Part shown: in pieces, positions 22,040 through 31,050 of the stretch | Numbering within the stretch: the stretch's first letter is position 1 | How the letters are laid out: the number at the start of each line of letters is the position of its first letter | Assembly (NCBI GenBank): GCA_937867305.1 | Contig: CALMKJ010000026.1 | Coordinates: forward strand, 1-45,105 | Length of the DNA stretch: 45,105 nucleotides | Direction: 5' to 3' | Source of the DNA: an uncultured Ectothiorhodospiraceae bacterium | GTDB taxonomy: Bacteria; Pseudomonadota; Gammaproteobacteria; JAABTG01 | Position numbers and translations under genes: made by a program | Notes under the pieces: model-generated | What the model was told of the DNA's origin: nothing | The model's database searches: none | Seen by the model: only the letters and a program-made list of their open reading frames with translations

Positions 22040-22705
22040 ATGGACGCGACGGCGATGCGAGCGGTGACCTGGCAGCGGACCGGTGAGGCGGTTGCCGGCG
22101 TTCTGGTGCGGGTGATGGCGTGGGGGCGGTACCTGGTCGGCGCACCCGTGGTGCTCGCCGGGCTGACGGTGGCCCTGCTCGGGACCCCCGCGGCGCAGGC
22201 CCAGGAGACGGCGGTCGCCAGCGAGTACCTGGTGCGCCCCGGTGACATCCTCCAGGTCTCGGTCTGGAAGGAGCCCGAGCTGACCCGGGAGCTCCTCGTG
22301 CGGCCCGACGGCGGCTTCTCGTTCCCACTGGCCGGCCAGGTCCACGCCCAGGGGCGGCCGGTCGCGGACATCGAGCAGGAGATCAAGTCCCGAATCGAGC
22401 GCTACATCCCCGAGCCGGTGGTGACCGTCTCGGTGATGAAGGTGCTCGGCAACAACGTCAACGTCGTCGGCAAGGTCAACCGGCCTGGCGAGTACATCAT
22501 GAACGGTCCGGTGGACGTCATGAAGGCCATCAGCATGGCGGGGGGGACGACGGTCTTCGCCGACCTCGACGACATCGTGGTCCTGCGCCGCGAGGTCGAC
22601 GGTTCCCAGAGCGCCATCCCCTTCGATTACACGGAGGTGGAGGCGGGCCGGCGACTGGAGCAGAACATCCAGCTGCAGGCCGGCGATGTCGTGGTGGTGC
22701 CCTAG
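22040..22705 (+). CDS. Polysaccharide export protein (Wza-like, exosortase locus)
   Basis: A 221-residue periplasmic/outer-membrane export protein. A basic N-terminus is followed by a hydrophobic signal (VVLAGLTVALLGTPAAQA, ending near residue 54). The polysaccharide-export domain begins YLVRPGDILQVSVWKEPEL and contains VRPDGGFSFPLAGQVHAQG. An SLBB-like segment follows (NNVNVVGKVNRPGEYIMNGP, DVMKAISMAGG, ending AGDVVVVP). It is shorter than E. coli Wza and typical of the compact versions in exosortase-associated exopolysaccharide loci. The ATG at 22040 has GAGG 7 nt upstream; an upstream TTG at 21995 is less likely. It heads the export/assembly run 22040-27734, all on one strand. Confidence 0.9.
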   Translation: MDATAMRAVTWQRTGEAVAGVLVRVMAWGRYLVGAPVVLAGLTVALLGTPAAQAQETAVASEYLVRPGDILQVSVWKEPELTRELLVRPDGGFSFPLAGQVHAQGRPVADIEQEIKSRIERYIPEPVVTVSVMKVLGNNVNVVGKVNRPGEYIMNGPVDVMKAISMAGGTTVFADLDDIVVLRREVDGSQSAIPFDYTEVEAGRRLEQNIQLQAGDVVVVP

Positions 22706-22744
22706 CCGGACGGGTCCGGCGCACCTCACCTTCGAGCGGACGGC

Positions 22745-24052
22745 GTGACACTGCCCCGACCGCAGGGTGCCCCCCCGGCAGCGAGAGCGACCCGGGCGTT
22801 GGCGGCTGCCGTCATCCTTCTCCTGCCTCTGGCTGCGCTCGCCGACGAGTGGTCGGCGCGGCCCCGGATCAGCTCGCGGCTGGTCTACGACGACAACCCG
22901 CGGTTGTGGCGCGACCACACCAACGACGCACTGGGGGTCGTCACCGAGGCCGCCGTCGACCTGGGCTGGTCGGACGGGGCGAGCCAGCTCACCTTCACCC
23001 CGCGGCTGCGTCACAACGAATACGGATCCGACCACCCGGAGCTCGACAGTCTCGACCAGTACTACACCCTGAGCGGCACGACGAGCACCGATCGCGCGAA
23101 GTTCGGCCTGAGCGCGAGCGCCAGCTTCGCCACGGTCCTCTCCACCGAGGACGTGGTGGAGGAGACGGGTGGCCGCGAGCGGCGCGACCGCAAGGTCGAC
23201 CGCGACAGCCTCAGCATCACACCGTCCTTCTCCTACGTCCTGAGCGAGCGCAACACGCTCGGCATCGACTTCACCGCCTCCGATGTCGACTACCAGGGGC
23301 CGGGCTACCACGACTACCAGTTCTACACCGCCAACCTCTCCCTCGGCCACGCGCTCAGCGAGCGGGATACGGTGAGCGCCATCGTCTACCTGTCCCGGTA
23401 CGACCGCACGATGCTCGAATCGGGGACCACCCTGCGGGTCCCCTTCGGTGGCGGCTCGCTGCTGGTCCCGGTGCGGGGCGACGTGGACGCCACGACCGAC
23501 AGCATCGGCGCCCAGGCGGGCTACGAGCGTGCGCTCACCGAGACCCTGAAGGGCCGGGTCGCCGCGGGTGTGGTGCGCTCCGAGCTGAGCGCCGAGAAGG
23601 CCCGGTTGCCATGGGGTCTCGGCAGCGTGGAGCTCGTCGAGGACAGCACGGACTGGGGCCAGCTCCTCAACTTGAGCCTGAGCGAGAAGCTCGAGCGGAT
23701 GACGTGGGACCTCGCCGCCTCGCGGACCCTCAGCCCGACGGGCGACGGCGTGCTGGTACGCAGGGACGAGGTGAGCGGTGGCCTCACCCGGGAGCTTGCC
23801 CCCCGCACCTCGGGCCGGCTGCGGCTCGTCGGGTTCCGGGAGGACGGTCTCAAGAGCAGCGTGGACTACTCGGACCGCAAGTACGCTCGCCTCGAAGCCG
23901 GCGTCAGCTACCGCCTGACGCCGTTCTGGACGCTGTCCGGGCAGTACCAGTTCCGTTACGAAAAATACGAGTACGCGGACGACGGCGCCAACTCCAACGC
24001 CTTCTGGCTCAGCATCGGCTACCAGGGCGACAAGTGGGCGGTGTCCCGGTAG
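22745..24052 (+). CDS. Outer-membrane beta-barrel protein (PEP-CTERM-associated, TIGR03016-like)
   Basis: A 435-residue protein with a signal peptide (TRALAAAVILLLPLAALA). It is followed by alternating polar/hydrophobic strands with aromatic girdles throughout (ISSRLVYDDNPRLWRD, FTPRLRHNEYGSDHPEL, LSGQYQFRYEKYEYADDG), ending in FWLSIGYQGDKWAVSR. Size, strand pattern and position between the export protein and the chain-length determinant fit the outer-membrane proteins of exosortase loci, thought to take part in exopolysaccharide passage. The GTG start has only a weak GAGCGGAC upstream. No enzymatic motif is visible. Family assignment rests on context plus barrel character. Confidence 0.82.
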   Translation: MTLPRPQGAPPAARATRALAAAVILLLPLAALADEWSARPRISSRLVYDDNPRLWRDHTNDALGVVTEAAVDLGWSDGASQLTFTPRLRHNEYGSDHPELDSLDQYYTLSGTTSTDRAKFGLSASASFATVLSTEDVVEETGGRERRDRKVDRDSLSITPSFSYVLSERNTLGIDFTASDVDYQGPGYHDYQFYTANLSLGHALSERDTVSAIVYLSRYDRTMLESGTTLRVPFGGGSLLVPVRGDVDATTDSIGAQAGYERALTETLKGRVAAGVVRSELSAEKARLPWGLGSVELVEDSTDWGQLLNLSLSEKLERMTWDLAASRTLSPTGDGVLVRRDEVSGGLTRELAPRTSGRLRLVGFREDGLKSSVDYSDRKYARLEAGVSYRLTPFWTLSGQYQFRYEKYEYADDGANSNAFWLSIGYQGDKWAVSR

Positions 24053-24137
24053 AGTCTTCCCTCAAGCTCCCGGCCCCTCCGGCCGAGAACCCAGCGTACG
24101 GCACCGGCCGTGCCCGCATCGCCGCACCGACAGAACC

Positions 24138-25883
24138 ATGGACCAAGACGTCAAGACCCTGCACGACTATCTGAGCGTCGTAGGCCGCCGCAAGTCGCAG
24201 ATGCTGTGGGCGGGGCTCCTCATCCTGGCGGCGAGCCTTGCCGTCGCGTTCGGGCTGCCGCCGGTGTACCGGTCGACCGGCACCATCCTGATCGAGCAGC
24301 AGGAGATCCCGGTGGAACTGGTGCGGTCCACCGTCACCAGCTACGCGGACGAGCGCATCCAGGTCATCGGCCAGCGGGTGATGACCAGCGCCAACCTGCT
24401 CGGCATCATCGACAAGTACGGCCTGTACCCCGACGAGCGCAAGCGCGAGCCCGCGGAGGTCGTGGTCGAGGACATGCGCGGGGACATCAAGGTCGATATG
24501 GTGAGCGCGGAGGTCGTCGACCCGCGCACGGGGCGCCCCACCCAGGCCTCGATCGCGTTCACGGTCTCCTACGAGAGCCGGTCTCCCCAGCTGGCCCAGC
24601 GGGTCTCGAACGAGCTGGTGTCGCTGTACCTGAACGAGAACCTGAAGACCCGCGCCCAGCTCGCCTCGGACGCCGCGAAGTTCCTCGCCGAGGAGGGCAA
24701 GCGCCTGTCGGAGCAGATCGCGGAGCTCGAGAAGAAGCTCGCGGAGTTCAAGGAGAAGAACGCGGGTCTCCTGCCCGAGCTCGCCCAGCTCAACCTGCAG
24801 ATGATGGACCGCACCGACCGCGAGATCCTCGAGGTGGAGCGCCAGATCAGCTCCCTCGAGGAGCGCAAGATCCTGCTCCAGGCCCAGCTCGCCCAGGTCA
24901 ACCCCATGGAGAAGCTGGTCGCGGAGACCGGCGAGCGGATCCTGGGGCCCGCGGACCGCCTGAAGGTCCTGCAGAGCCAGTACGCGAGCCTCAGCGCGCT
25001 CTACGGCCCCGATCATCCCGACGTGGTCAAGACCCGCAAGGAGATGCGTGCCCTCCAGGCCCAGGTCGGCGGCGCGGACGCCTCCTCGGACCTGCAGCGC
25101 CGGCTCGACGGGGCCCGGGCAGAGCTGGCCGCGGCGGGGCAGAAGTACGGCCCGGAGCACCCCGACGTGCGGCGCGCCCAGCGCAGTGTCGCGAGCCTGG
25201 AAAGAGAGCTGGCCCAGGCGGGTGTCCGGCGTGGCAGCGTGCGCTCGAGCGCGCCGCCCGACAACCCGGCCTACGTGCAGTTGCAGGCCCAGGTCAACGC
25301 CGCGGACACCGAGCTGAAGACCCAGCGCAGCAAGCGCGAGGAGCTGAAGCAGAAGCTCGCCGAGTACGAGAATCGCCTCACGCAGGGCCCCCAGGTCGAG
25401 CGTGAGTACCGGGCGCTCACCCGGGACTACGAGAACGCGGTGGCGAAGTACCAGGAGATCAAGGCGAAGGAGATGCAGGCCCAACTCGCGGAGTCGCTCG
25501 AGACCGAGCGCAAGGGCGAGCGCTTCACGCTCATCGAGCCGCCCCTGCTGCCCGAGGAGCCGGTGAAGCCGAACCGGCTGGCCATCGCCTTCCTCGGCCT
25601 GGTGTTCTCTTTTGCGGGCGGCATCGGCAGCGCGGCGGTCTCGGAGAGCCTCGACACCACCGTGAGGGGCCGAGCCGCGGTGGCGGAGTTGCTGGGCGCA
25701 CCGCCGCTCGCGAGCATCCCGCGCATCGAGACCGACCGGGAGCGCCGGCGCAGGAATCGCCGCCCGGTGTGGTGGGTTCTGGGTCTGCTCGTGCTCCTCG
25801 CCGCGGCGGCGTTGTTCGTGCACCTGTTCGTGATGCCGCTCGACGTGGCGTGGTACGTGGCCATGCGGCGGATGGGGTTGTAG
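24138..25883 (+). CDS. Polysaccharide chain-length determinant (Wzz/GNVR, exosortase locus)
   Basis: A 581-residue co-polymerase of the PCP-2 type. A Wzz domain starts near residue 6 (LHDYLSVVGRRKSQMLWAG), with the first membrane segment at about 22-41. A long periplasmic part with two coiled-coil blocks follows (about 190-265 and 370-470; for example EQIAELEKKLAEFKEKNAGL). Next are the GNVR region (GPQVEREYRALTRDYENAV) and a second membrane segment around 490-510. Residues 536-581 add a basic stretch and a further hydrophobic segment. It lacks the kinase domain, which the next gene provides, so the pair forms a split chain-length/tyrosine-kinase system that controls polymer length. No clear ribosome-binding site precedes the ATG. 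Confidence 0.92.
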   Translation: MDQDVKTLHDYLSVVGRRKSQMLWAGLLILAASLAVAFGLPPVYRSTGTILIEQQEIPVELVRSTVTSYADERIQVIGQRVMTSANLLGIIDKYGLYPDERKREPAEVVVEDMRGDIKVDMVSAEVVDPRTGRPTQASIAFTVSYESRSPQLAQRVSNELVSLYLNENLKTRAQLASDAAKFLAEEGKRLSEQIAELEKKLAEFKEKNAGLLPELAQLNLQMMDRTDREILEVERQISSLEERKILLQAQLAQVNPMEKLVAETGERILGPADRLKVLQSQYASLSALYGPDHPDVVKTRKEMRALQAQVGGADASSDLQRRLDGARAELAAAGQKYGPEHPDVRRAQRSVASLERELAQAGVRRGSVRSSAPPDNPAYVQLQAQVNAADTELKTQRSKREELKQKLAEYENRLTQGPQVEREYRALTRDYENAVAKYQEIKAKEMQAQLAESLETERKGERFTLIEPPLLPEEPVKPNRLAIAFLGLVFSFAGGIGSAAVSESLDTTVRGRAAVAELLGAPPLASIPRIETDRERRRRNRRPVWWVLGLLVLLAAAALFVHLFVMPLDVAWYVAMRRMGL

Positions 25884-26004
25884 GGGGCCACGGCGGCGGG
25901 TGGGGGAGCTCGGACCCACCCCATGCGGGCGGTTGACGGTTCGCCGGCATCCCGCCGCGCGGTCCTGGCGGTAGCGTGCCTGAATCGAGCGAGTCCGAGA
26001 GACC

Positions 26005-26844
26005 ATGGAACGAATCAAGCAAGCCCTCGAGAGAGCCCGCCTGGAGCGCGGCGAGGCACCGTCGCCGGGGATGCCCCCTGCGGGAATGCCGCTGTCCGGT
26101 GCGGGGACCGCGCGGCGCGCCCCAGCAGGCGCCGAGCCCGTCAAGGTCACCTACACCGAGACCCGCACCTTCCAGCCGCCCCTCGCCATCCTGAGGGCCA
26201 ACCGGATCCTCGGCGGCATCGAGGAGCCCTCCGTGCTCGCGGCGTACAAGATGCTGCGCACGCAGGTCCTGCAGCGCATGAAGGAGAAGGGCTGGCGGGC
26301 GCTCGCCGTCACCAGCGCGGGGCCGGGGGAGGGCAAGACGCTCACCGCGGTCAACCTCGCGATCAGCCTTGCCCGCGAGGTCAACCACACCGTGCTGCTG
26401 GTGGACCTCGATCTGCGCAACCCCTCGGTGCACGAGTGTTTCGGCTTCCAGCCGGAGAGGGGGGTGGCGGACATCGTCCTGCAAGGAGTCCCGGTCTCGG
26501 AGGTGCTCATCCACCCCGGGATCGATCGCCTGGTCGTGCTGCCGGGGCGTGAGCCCCTGGCCCATTCCTCCGAAGTGCTGTCCTCGCCCGCGATGCTCGC
26601 CCTGGTGCAGGACCTCAAGCACCGCTACGCGAACCGGATCGTGCTGTTCGACCTGCCGCCGCTGCTCTCGGCCGACGACGCGGTCGCCTTCGCCCCGCAC
26701 GTGGACGCCGCGCTGCTGGTGGTGGAGGAGGGCAAGACCACTCGTGACGAACTCACTCGCGCGGTTGGTTACCTGCGCAACACCGAGCTGCTCGGCACCG
26801 TCCTGAACAAGTCCGAGGAGTCCGTCGCCGGGTACTATTACTGA
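26005..26844 (+). CDS. Exopolysaccharide tyrosine autokinase (CpsD/CapB type)
   Basis: A 279-residue bacterial tyrosine kinase. A Pro/Gly/Ala-rich N-terminus precedes the P-loop kinase core: AGPGEGKTLTAVNLAISLAR (Walker A at 105-112), LLVDLDLRNPS (Walker A', 131-141) and RIVLFDLPPLLSADDAVA (Walker B). The chain ends in GYYY, the tyrosine cluster that such kinases autophosphorylate. The interaction segment VLAAYKMLRTQVL lies just before the P-loop. It is 121 bp behind the chain-length determinant and 8 bp before the AAA+ gene. The family is exosortase-locus kinase TIGR03018-like. Phosphorylation state presumably controls assembly with the chain-length protein. Confidence 0.93.
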   Translation: MERIKQALERARLERGEAPSPGMPPAGMPLSGAGTARRAPAGAEPVKVTYTETRTFQPPLAILRANRILGGIEEPSVLAAYKMLRTQVLQRMKEKGWRALAVTSAGPGEGKTLTAVNLAISLAREVNHTVLLVDLDLRNPSVHECFGFQPERGVADIVLQGVPVSEVLIHPGIDRLVVLPGREPLAHSSEVLSSPAMLALVQDLKHRYANRIVLFDLPPLLSADDAVAFAPHVDAALLVVEEGKTTRDELTRAVGYLRNTELLGTVLNKSEESVAGYYY

Positions 26845-26852
26845 CGAACGCG

Positions 26853-27734
26853 ATGTACGAGACGCACTTCGGCTTTCGCGAGAAACCCTTCTCGCTGCTC
26901 CCCGACCCGGGCTTCCTCTACCTCGGGCGCCGGCACAGCATGGCCCTCGCCATGCTCCAGTACGGCGTGCGCAGCCAGGCGGGCTTCACGGTCATCGCGG
27001 GCGAGATCGGCTCCGGGAAGACCACCCTCATCCGCCACCTGCTCGACCAACTCGAGTCGGACGTCACCGTCGGCCTCATCTCCAACACGCACAGCTCCTT
27101 CGGGGAGCTCCTCGAGTGGGTCCTGCTCGCCTTCGGCATCCCGCACCAGGGGCTCGACAAGGTCGCGCGTCACCACCGCTTCACGGAATTCCTGATCAGC
27201 GAGTATTCGAAGCGCCGGCGCACCGTGCTCATCATCGACGAGGCGCAGAACCTGGCGCCCGAGACGTTGGAGGAGCTGCGCATGCTCTCCAACATCAACG
27301 CCGACAAGAGCCTGGTGCTCCAACTCGTCCTGGTGGGTCAGCCGGAGCTGCGCATGTTGCTCCGCCGACCCGGTCTCGAGCAGTTCGCGCAGCGGGTCTC
27401 GGTGGCCTATTATCTCGAGGCGCTCTCTCTCGAGGAGACCGTGGCCTACGTGCGCCACCGGCTGAAGGTCGCTGGCGGCAATCCGCGGCTCTTCGACAGC
27501 GACGCGCTGGAGTGGGTCCACCGGGCCAGCCGGGGTGTGCCGCGGGTCGTCAACACCATCTGCGACATGGCATTGGTGTACGCGTACGCCAGCGGTCAGA
27601 CCCAGGTCGACCGTGCCACTGTCGAAGAGGTGGTTCGCGACCGCGTGGCGACGGGTCTGTTCACTGCCCCGCAGGACGAAGAGCGCGAGCCTGCGCGCCT
27701 CGGCGACACCCAGAAGCTTCGCCCGGTGGGGTGA
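26853..27734 (+). CDS. ExeA-like AAA+ ATPase of the exosortase locus
   Basis: A 293-residue ATPase. The N-terminus MYETHFGFREKPFSLLPDPG is typical of the ExeA/TIGR03015 family. Walker A is GEIGSGKT (50-57), Walker B is VLIIDE (125-130, followed by AQNL), and there is a sensor-like LQLVLVGQPELR. A C-terminal helical lid follows (ASRGVPRVVNTICDMALVYA). There is no membrane segment or peptidoglycan-binding domain. These ATPases occur next to the tyrosine kinase in exosortase-type polysaccharide loci, where their role is not well defined. It is 8 bp after the kinase stop and ends the conserved assembly block. Confidence 0.92.
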   Translation: MYETHFGFREKPFSLLPDPGFLYLGRRHSMALAMLQYGVRSQAGFTVIAGEIGSGKTTLIRHLLDQLESDVTVGLISNTHSSFGELLEWVLLAFGIPHQGLDKVARHHRFTEFLISEYSKRRRTVLIIDEAQNLAPETLEELRMLSNINADKSLVLQLVLVGQPELRMLLRRPGLEQFAQRVSVAYYLEALSLEETVAYVRHRLKVAGGNPRLFDSDALEWVHRASRGVPRVVNTICDMALVYAYASGQTQVDRATVEEVVRDRVATGLFTAPQDEEREPARLGDTQKLRPVG

Positions 27735-27763
27735 AAAGCGCTCGATCCGCTCCCGGGTGAGTC

Positions 27764-28735
27764 ATGGGGACGCGCCGGTACATCCTGGGCTGGACGGAGG
27801 AGGGACGCATCGCGCCCCAGGACGCCCGGCGCGCGCTGCGCACGGCCGGGGCGCTGCCGACCGGCCCCCAGTGGCGGCAGTTCGTCGCCCGCTTCCTCAT
27901 CTGGCTCGGCACCGCCCTGGTCGCGGCCGGGGTGGTCCTGCTCCTCGTGTACAACTGGCAGATCCTGGGGCGCTTCGCGCGCCTCGCGGTGGTCGAGGGA
28001 CTGTTCGCCGCGGTGCTGGGGGTGATCGGTTGGTTCGGGCTCGCGCGGATCGAGGGTAAGCTCGCGCTCCTCGGGGCGGCGGTGCTGGTGGGGGCGCTGC
28101 TCGCACTCGTCGGTCAAACCTACCCGACCGGCGCCGACAGCCACGGACTGTTCGTCGCCTGGGGCCTCGCGCTCGTGCCGCTCGCCGCCGTCGGCGGGAT
28201 GCCGACCCTGTGGCTGCTCCTGCTGGCCGTCGCGAACGGGGCCTTCCTCGCCTACTTCAGGGCCTTCGGCGGGCTCTTCGGCGTCCCCCTGGGCGTGGAG
28301 GGGCTGCTCTGGGCGCTCGTCGCCCTGAACACCGCCGTCCTGGTGCTCTGGGAGGTGCTGGCCTGGGTCGGGGCCGCCGGGCGCTGGGGCCCGCGCCTCG
28401 TGGGAGTCGTGTCGGGGGGGCTGGTCACGGGGCTCGCGCTCTGGAGCATCGTCGACCCCGCGGGGGGATCGGGCTGGGGGGTGCCGGCCTGGATCCTGTG
28501 GCTCGGGGCCGTCTACGCCGTGTACCGGCGCGTCATCCATGACGTGTTCCTGCTGGCGACGGCGGTGTCCTCGATTGTCCTGGTCGCCGCAACCTTCCTC
28601 ATCTGGCGCGCCGACATCCCCGAGTCGAACGCCCTTCTGATCGTCAGCCTGGTGGTGATCGGCGTCTCGGCGGCCGGCGCGCGCTGGCTGCGCGCGGTCT
28701 CGGCAGAGGAGCCCTCGGAGGAGGAGCCCCAGTGA
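27764..28735 (+). CDS. DUF2157 membrane protein
   Basis: A 323-residue polytopic membrane protein. A soluble N-terminus (ILGWTEEGRIAPQDARRAL, then GALPTGPQWRQF) leads into about nine hydrophobic segments, starting FLIWLGTALVAAGVVLLLVYNW. This matches DUF2157, which usually travels with DUF4401 and GDYXXLXY proteins, exactly as here. The function of the triad is unknown. The next gene's GTG overlaps this stop (GTGA), so translation is coupled. An acidic tail (EEPSEEEPQ) ends the protein. It lies 29 bp after the ATPase gene but is probably not part of the exosortase system proper. Confidence 0.88.
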   Translation: MGTRRYILGWTEEGRIAPQDARRALRTAGALPTGPQWRQFVARFLIWLGTALVAAGVVLLLVYNWQILGRFARLAVVEGLFAAVLGVIGWFGLARIEGKLALLGAAVLVGALLALVGQTYPTGADSHGLFVAWGLALVPLAAVGGMPTLWLLLLAVANGAFLAYFRAFGGLFGVPLGVEGLLWALVALNTAVLVLWEVLAWVGAAGRWGPRLVGVVSGGLVTGLALWSIVDPAGGSGWGVPAWILWLGAVYAVYRRVIHDVFLLATAVSSIVLVAATFLIWRADIPESNALLIVSLVVIGVSAAGARWLRAVSAEEPSEEEPQ

Positions 28736-29808
28736 GCGCACCCACCCGCGCCGAAGTCTGGTCGCGGATCGCGGCGGCCGGGATCGTCACCGGCGAGGTG
28801 CCGCCGCACCGCCCCCGCGTGCCCTGGTACGTGCGCCTGCTCCAGGGGGTCACCGGCTGGCTCGGGGCGCTCTTCCTGCTCGCCTTCCTCGGGAACACCT
28901 TCTCCTTCCTCTTCACCGACGCGGTGGGGGCGTTCCTCGTGGGCGCGGCGGCCTGCGTGGGCGCGGCCATCGGCTTCCGGCGCTATCCGGAGAGCGACTT
29001 CGCGGGCCAGCTCGGGTTCGCAGTCAGCCTCGCCGGCCAGTCGCTCCTCGGCTACGGCTTCTGGCAGCTCCTCGGGGAGCACTTCGGGCTCCTGGCCGTG
29101 GCGATGGTCACGGTCGAGATCGGGCTCTTCATCCTGGTGCCGAACTATGTGCACCGGGTCTGGAACGCCTGGGCGGCGGCGTTCTTCGCCTGGCACGCAC
29201 TGTTGCAGTTGGGGCTCGGGCCCCTGGGGCCGGGGCTGCTGACGGCGGCCCTCGCCTGGATGTGGCTCGAGGAGCCCGAGCTCGCCCACTACGGCGAGCG
29301 GGCCCACGCGGCGGCCTGGGGGCTCGCGCTCGCGACCCTGCAGTTCCCCATCTGCGGACGACGGGTGTGCGACCTCACGGTGCTCCTCGGCTGGCCTGGC
29401 GGTGACTCGCTCGGGGTCTGGGTCGAGTGGGCGGGCTCGGTACTGCTCGTCGTGGTCCTGGTCGCGGTGGTCTGGCGGCTCCTGAGGCGCGAGGGCCACT
29501 CGCTCTCCACCCGCCCGGGGGCGGTCGCGCTCGCCGGCGCGAGCATCCTCGCCATCACGAGCCTCAAGGCCCCGGGTTTCTCCCCGGCGATGGTGGCGCT
29601 CCTCGCGGGCTTCTCCGCCGGTTCCCGGCAGCTCACGGCGCTCGCCGTCTTCGCGCTGGTGGCGTACCTGACCCGCTACTACTACGCGCTCGAGGCGCCG
29701 CTGCTCGACAAGGCGCTCCTGATGATGATCACCGGCGGCGCACTGCTCCTGGTCGCCCTGGCCCAGCGTGAGCTCTGCACCTGTGGGCTCGAAGAGGACT
29801 GCGGGTAA
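28732..29808 (+). CDS. DUF4401 membrane protein
   Basis: A 358-residue polytopic membrane protein. A short soluble N-terminus (VPPHRPRVPWYVRLLQG) is followed by about ten hydrophobic segments (GWLGALFLLAFLGNTFSFLF, and LAWMWLEEPELAHYGER between later helices). The chain ends with three closely placed cysteines or acidic residues (CTCGLEEDCG). It matches DUF4401 by topology and by its place as the middle gene of the DUF2157/DUF4401/GDYXXLXY triad. Its GTG start overlaps the preceding stop. Function unknown; no catalytic motif is visible. Confidence 0.87.
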   Translation: MSAPTRAEVWSRIAAAGIVTGEVPPHRPRVPWYVRLLQGVTGWLGALFLLAFLGNTFSFLFTDAVGAFLVGAAACVGAAIGFRRYPESDFAGQLGFAVSLAGQSLLGYGFWQLLGEHFGLLAVAMVTVEIGLFILVPNYVHRVWNAWAAAFFAWHALLQLGLGPLGPGLLTAALAWMWLEEPELAHYGERAHAAAWGLALATLQFPICGRRVCDLTVLLGWPGGDSLGVWVEWAGSVLLVVVLVAVVWRLLRREGHSLSTRPGAVALAGASILAITSLKAPGFSPAMVALLAGFSAGSRQLTALAVFALVAYLTRYYYALEAPLLDKALLMMITGGALLLVALAQRELCTCGLEEDCG

Positions 29809-29812
29809 CGCC

Positions 29813-29902
29813 ATGGGCTCGAACGCCATGGGTCCCAACGCCCTGGGTCGCAGCGTCCTGGGCCGCAGCGCCCTGAGCCGCAGCGCCCTGGGCCCCAACG
29901 CC
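29813..29902. repeat. 15-bp tandem repeat, six units
   Basis: Six consecutive 15-bp units, consensus CTGGGYCSCARCGCC, each starting with ATGGG or CTGGG, plus a partial seventh (ATGGGCCGC). It forms the start of the GDYXXLXY gene; because two of the six units, and the partial seventh, begin with ATG, copy-number change would move or multiply possible starts. Confidence 0.85.
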
Positions 29903-30397
29903 ATGGGCCGCTGGGTTGCCGTTCTCGTCGGCCTGCTCGTCCTGGGCGCCGTCAACTACACGGTCTACCAGCGCGAGCGGCATCTCCGGGCCGGAGAGCT
30001 GGTGCTGTTGGAGCTTGCGCCGGTGGATACCCGGGACCTGAAGGAGGGGGACTTCCTCGCGCTCCGCTTCCGCGTCGTGGACGAGGCGTTCGGCAGGGGT
30101 AATCTCGTTGGGGTGAACGGCGAAGGTCGTCTGGTGCTGGACCTCGACCCCTACCAGATTGCGAGCTTCGTGCGCTTCGACGACGGCACGCCGCTCACCG
30201 TGGACGAGATGGCGGTGCGATTCCGGGTGCGCATCGGCGAGCCGACGATCGGGGCCAACGGCTTCCAGCTCCGCGAGGCCAACGCCCAGCGCTACGCCGC
30301 GGCCCGCTACGGGGAACTGCGGGTCGACGCGGCGGGCGAGGCGATCCTGGTCGACCTGCGGGACCAGTACCTCGCGAGCCTCGGCGGGCCGTGGTGA
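29813..30397 (+). CDS. GDYXXLXY-domain protein with repeated N-terminus
   Basis: A 194-residue protein. The first 30 residues are six five-residue repeats of the form (M/L)G-x-(N/S)-(A/V), written as a 15-bp DNA repeat. A single membrane segment follows (WVAVLVGLLVLGAVNYTVY), then a soluble extracytoplasmic domain with TRDLKEGDFLALRF, the family's GDYxxLxY-like signature. Later segments are PYQIASFVRF, FRVRIGEPTIGANGFQLREA and YGELRVDAAGEAILVDLRDQ. ATG codons occur in three of the repeat units (29813, 29828) and just after them (29903), so the true start is uncertain; 29813 fits the 4-bp spacing from the previous stop. Function unknown. Confidence 0.8.
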   Translation: MGSNAMGPNALGRSVLGRSALSRSALGPNAMGRWVAVLVGLLVLGAVNYTVYQRERHLRAGELVLLELAPVDTRDLKEGDFLALRFRVVDEAFGRGNLVGVNGEGRLVLDLDPYQIASFVRFDDGTPLTVDEMAVRFRVRIGEPTIGANGFQLREANAQRYAAARYGELRVDAAGEAILVDLRDQYLASLGGPW

Positions 30398-30455
30398 GCG
30401 GGGCGGGCGAAGTGCCCCGCGCGGAGTGTGGCACCGAGCTCAGAAGCCATAGGGA

Positions 30456-31040
30456 ATGACCGAGATGGCCACTCGCGCCGAAGACCTGATCCGCCGCCAC
30501 CGCTACACGGTGGAGGAGTTCCTGCGTATGGGCGAGGCAGGGATCCTGCGGGCGGACGAGCGGGTCGAGCTGATCGAGGGAGAGATTGCCGAGATGGCAC
30601 CGATAGGAAGTCGGCACGCCGGGACAGTGAAGCAGATAGGCGCCATCCTGATGCGGACCGTGGGTGAGGGCGCCATCGTGTCCGTGCAGGACCCGATCAT
30701 CCTGGGACCTCGCTCGGCTCCTCAGCCCGACCTCGCCCTGCTCCGGCCGCGGGCGGATTTCTACAAGGCCGCCCACCCGCAGGCCAAGGACGTGCTGCTC
30801 GTCATCGAGGTGGCCGACACCACCCAGCGCTACGACCGCCAGGTGAAGCTCCCGCTGTACGCCCGTCACGGGGTCCCGGAGGTGTGGCTGGTGGACCTGG
30901 AGCAGAATGCGATGGAGGTCTTCCGCGAGCCCAGCGCGGACGGCTACCGGCACGCAGAGCGCCTGGCCGATCTCACCAGCGTGTCCGTGGCGGGGCTGCC
31001 CGGCGTGGTCGTCGACCTGCGCGAGCTGTTCCGCTCGTAG
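30456..31040 (+). CDS. Uma2-family (DUF820) putative restriction-fold nuclease
   Basis: A 194-residue protein of the Uma2 family with a PD-(D/E)XK-like fold. YTVEEFLRMGEAG and ERVELIEGEIAEMAPIGS form the N-terminal part, PQPDLALLRPR carries the first acidic residue, and VLLVIEVADTT with YDRQVKLPLYARHGVPEVWLVD completes the presumed catalytic region. These proteins are common orphan genes, often acquired horizontally, and their biological role is unclear. Two ATG codons lie at 30456 and 30465; AGGGA sits directly before the first. It is unlinked in function to its neighbours and marks the boundary where GC content falls. Confidence 0.9.
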   Translation: MTEMATRAEDLIRRHRYTVEEFLRMGEAGILRADERVELIEGEIAEMAPIGSRHAGTVKQIGAILMRTVGEGAIVSVQDPIILGPRSAPQPDLALLRPRADFYKAAHPQAKDVLLVIEVADTTQRYDRQVKLPLYARHGVPEVWLVDLEQNAMEVFREPSADGYRHAERLADLTSVSVAGLPGVVVDLRELFRS

Positions 31041-31050
31041 GCTCCCTGCC

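Noticed and set aside
24009-26150. Long minus-strand open frame opposite the chain-length determinant
   Set aside because: Antisense to a gene with membrane segments and coiled coils of a known family; composition is Leu/Arg/Gly/Ala-biased with no motif.
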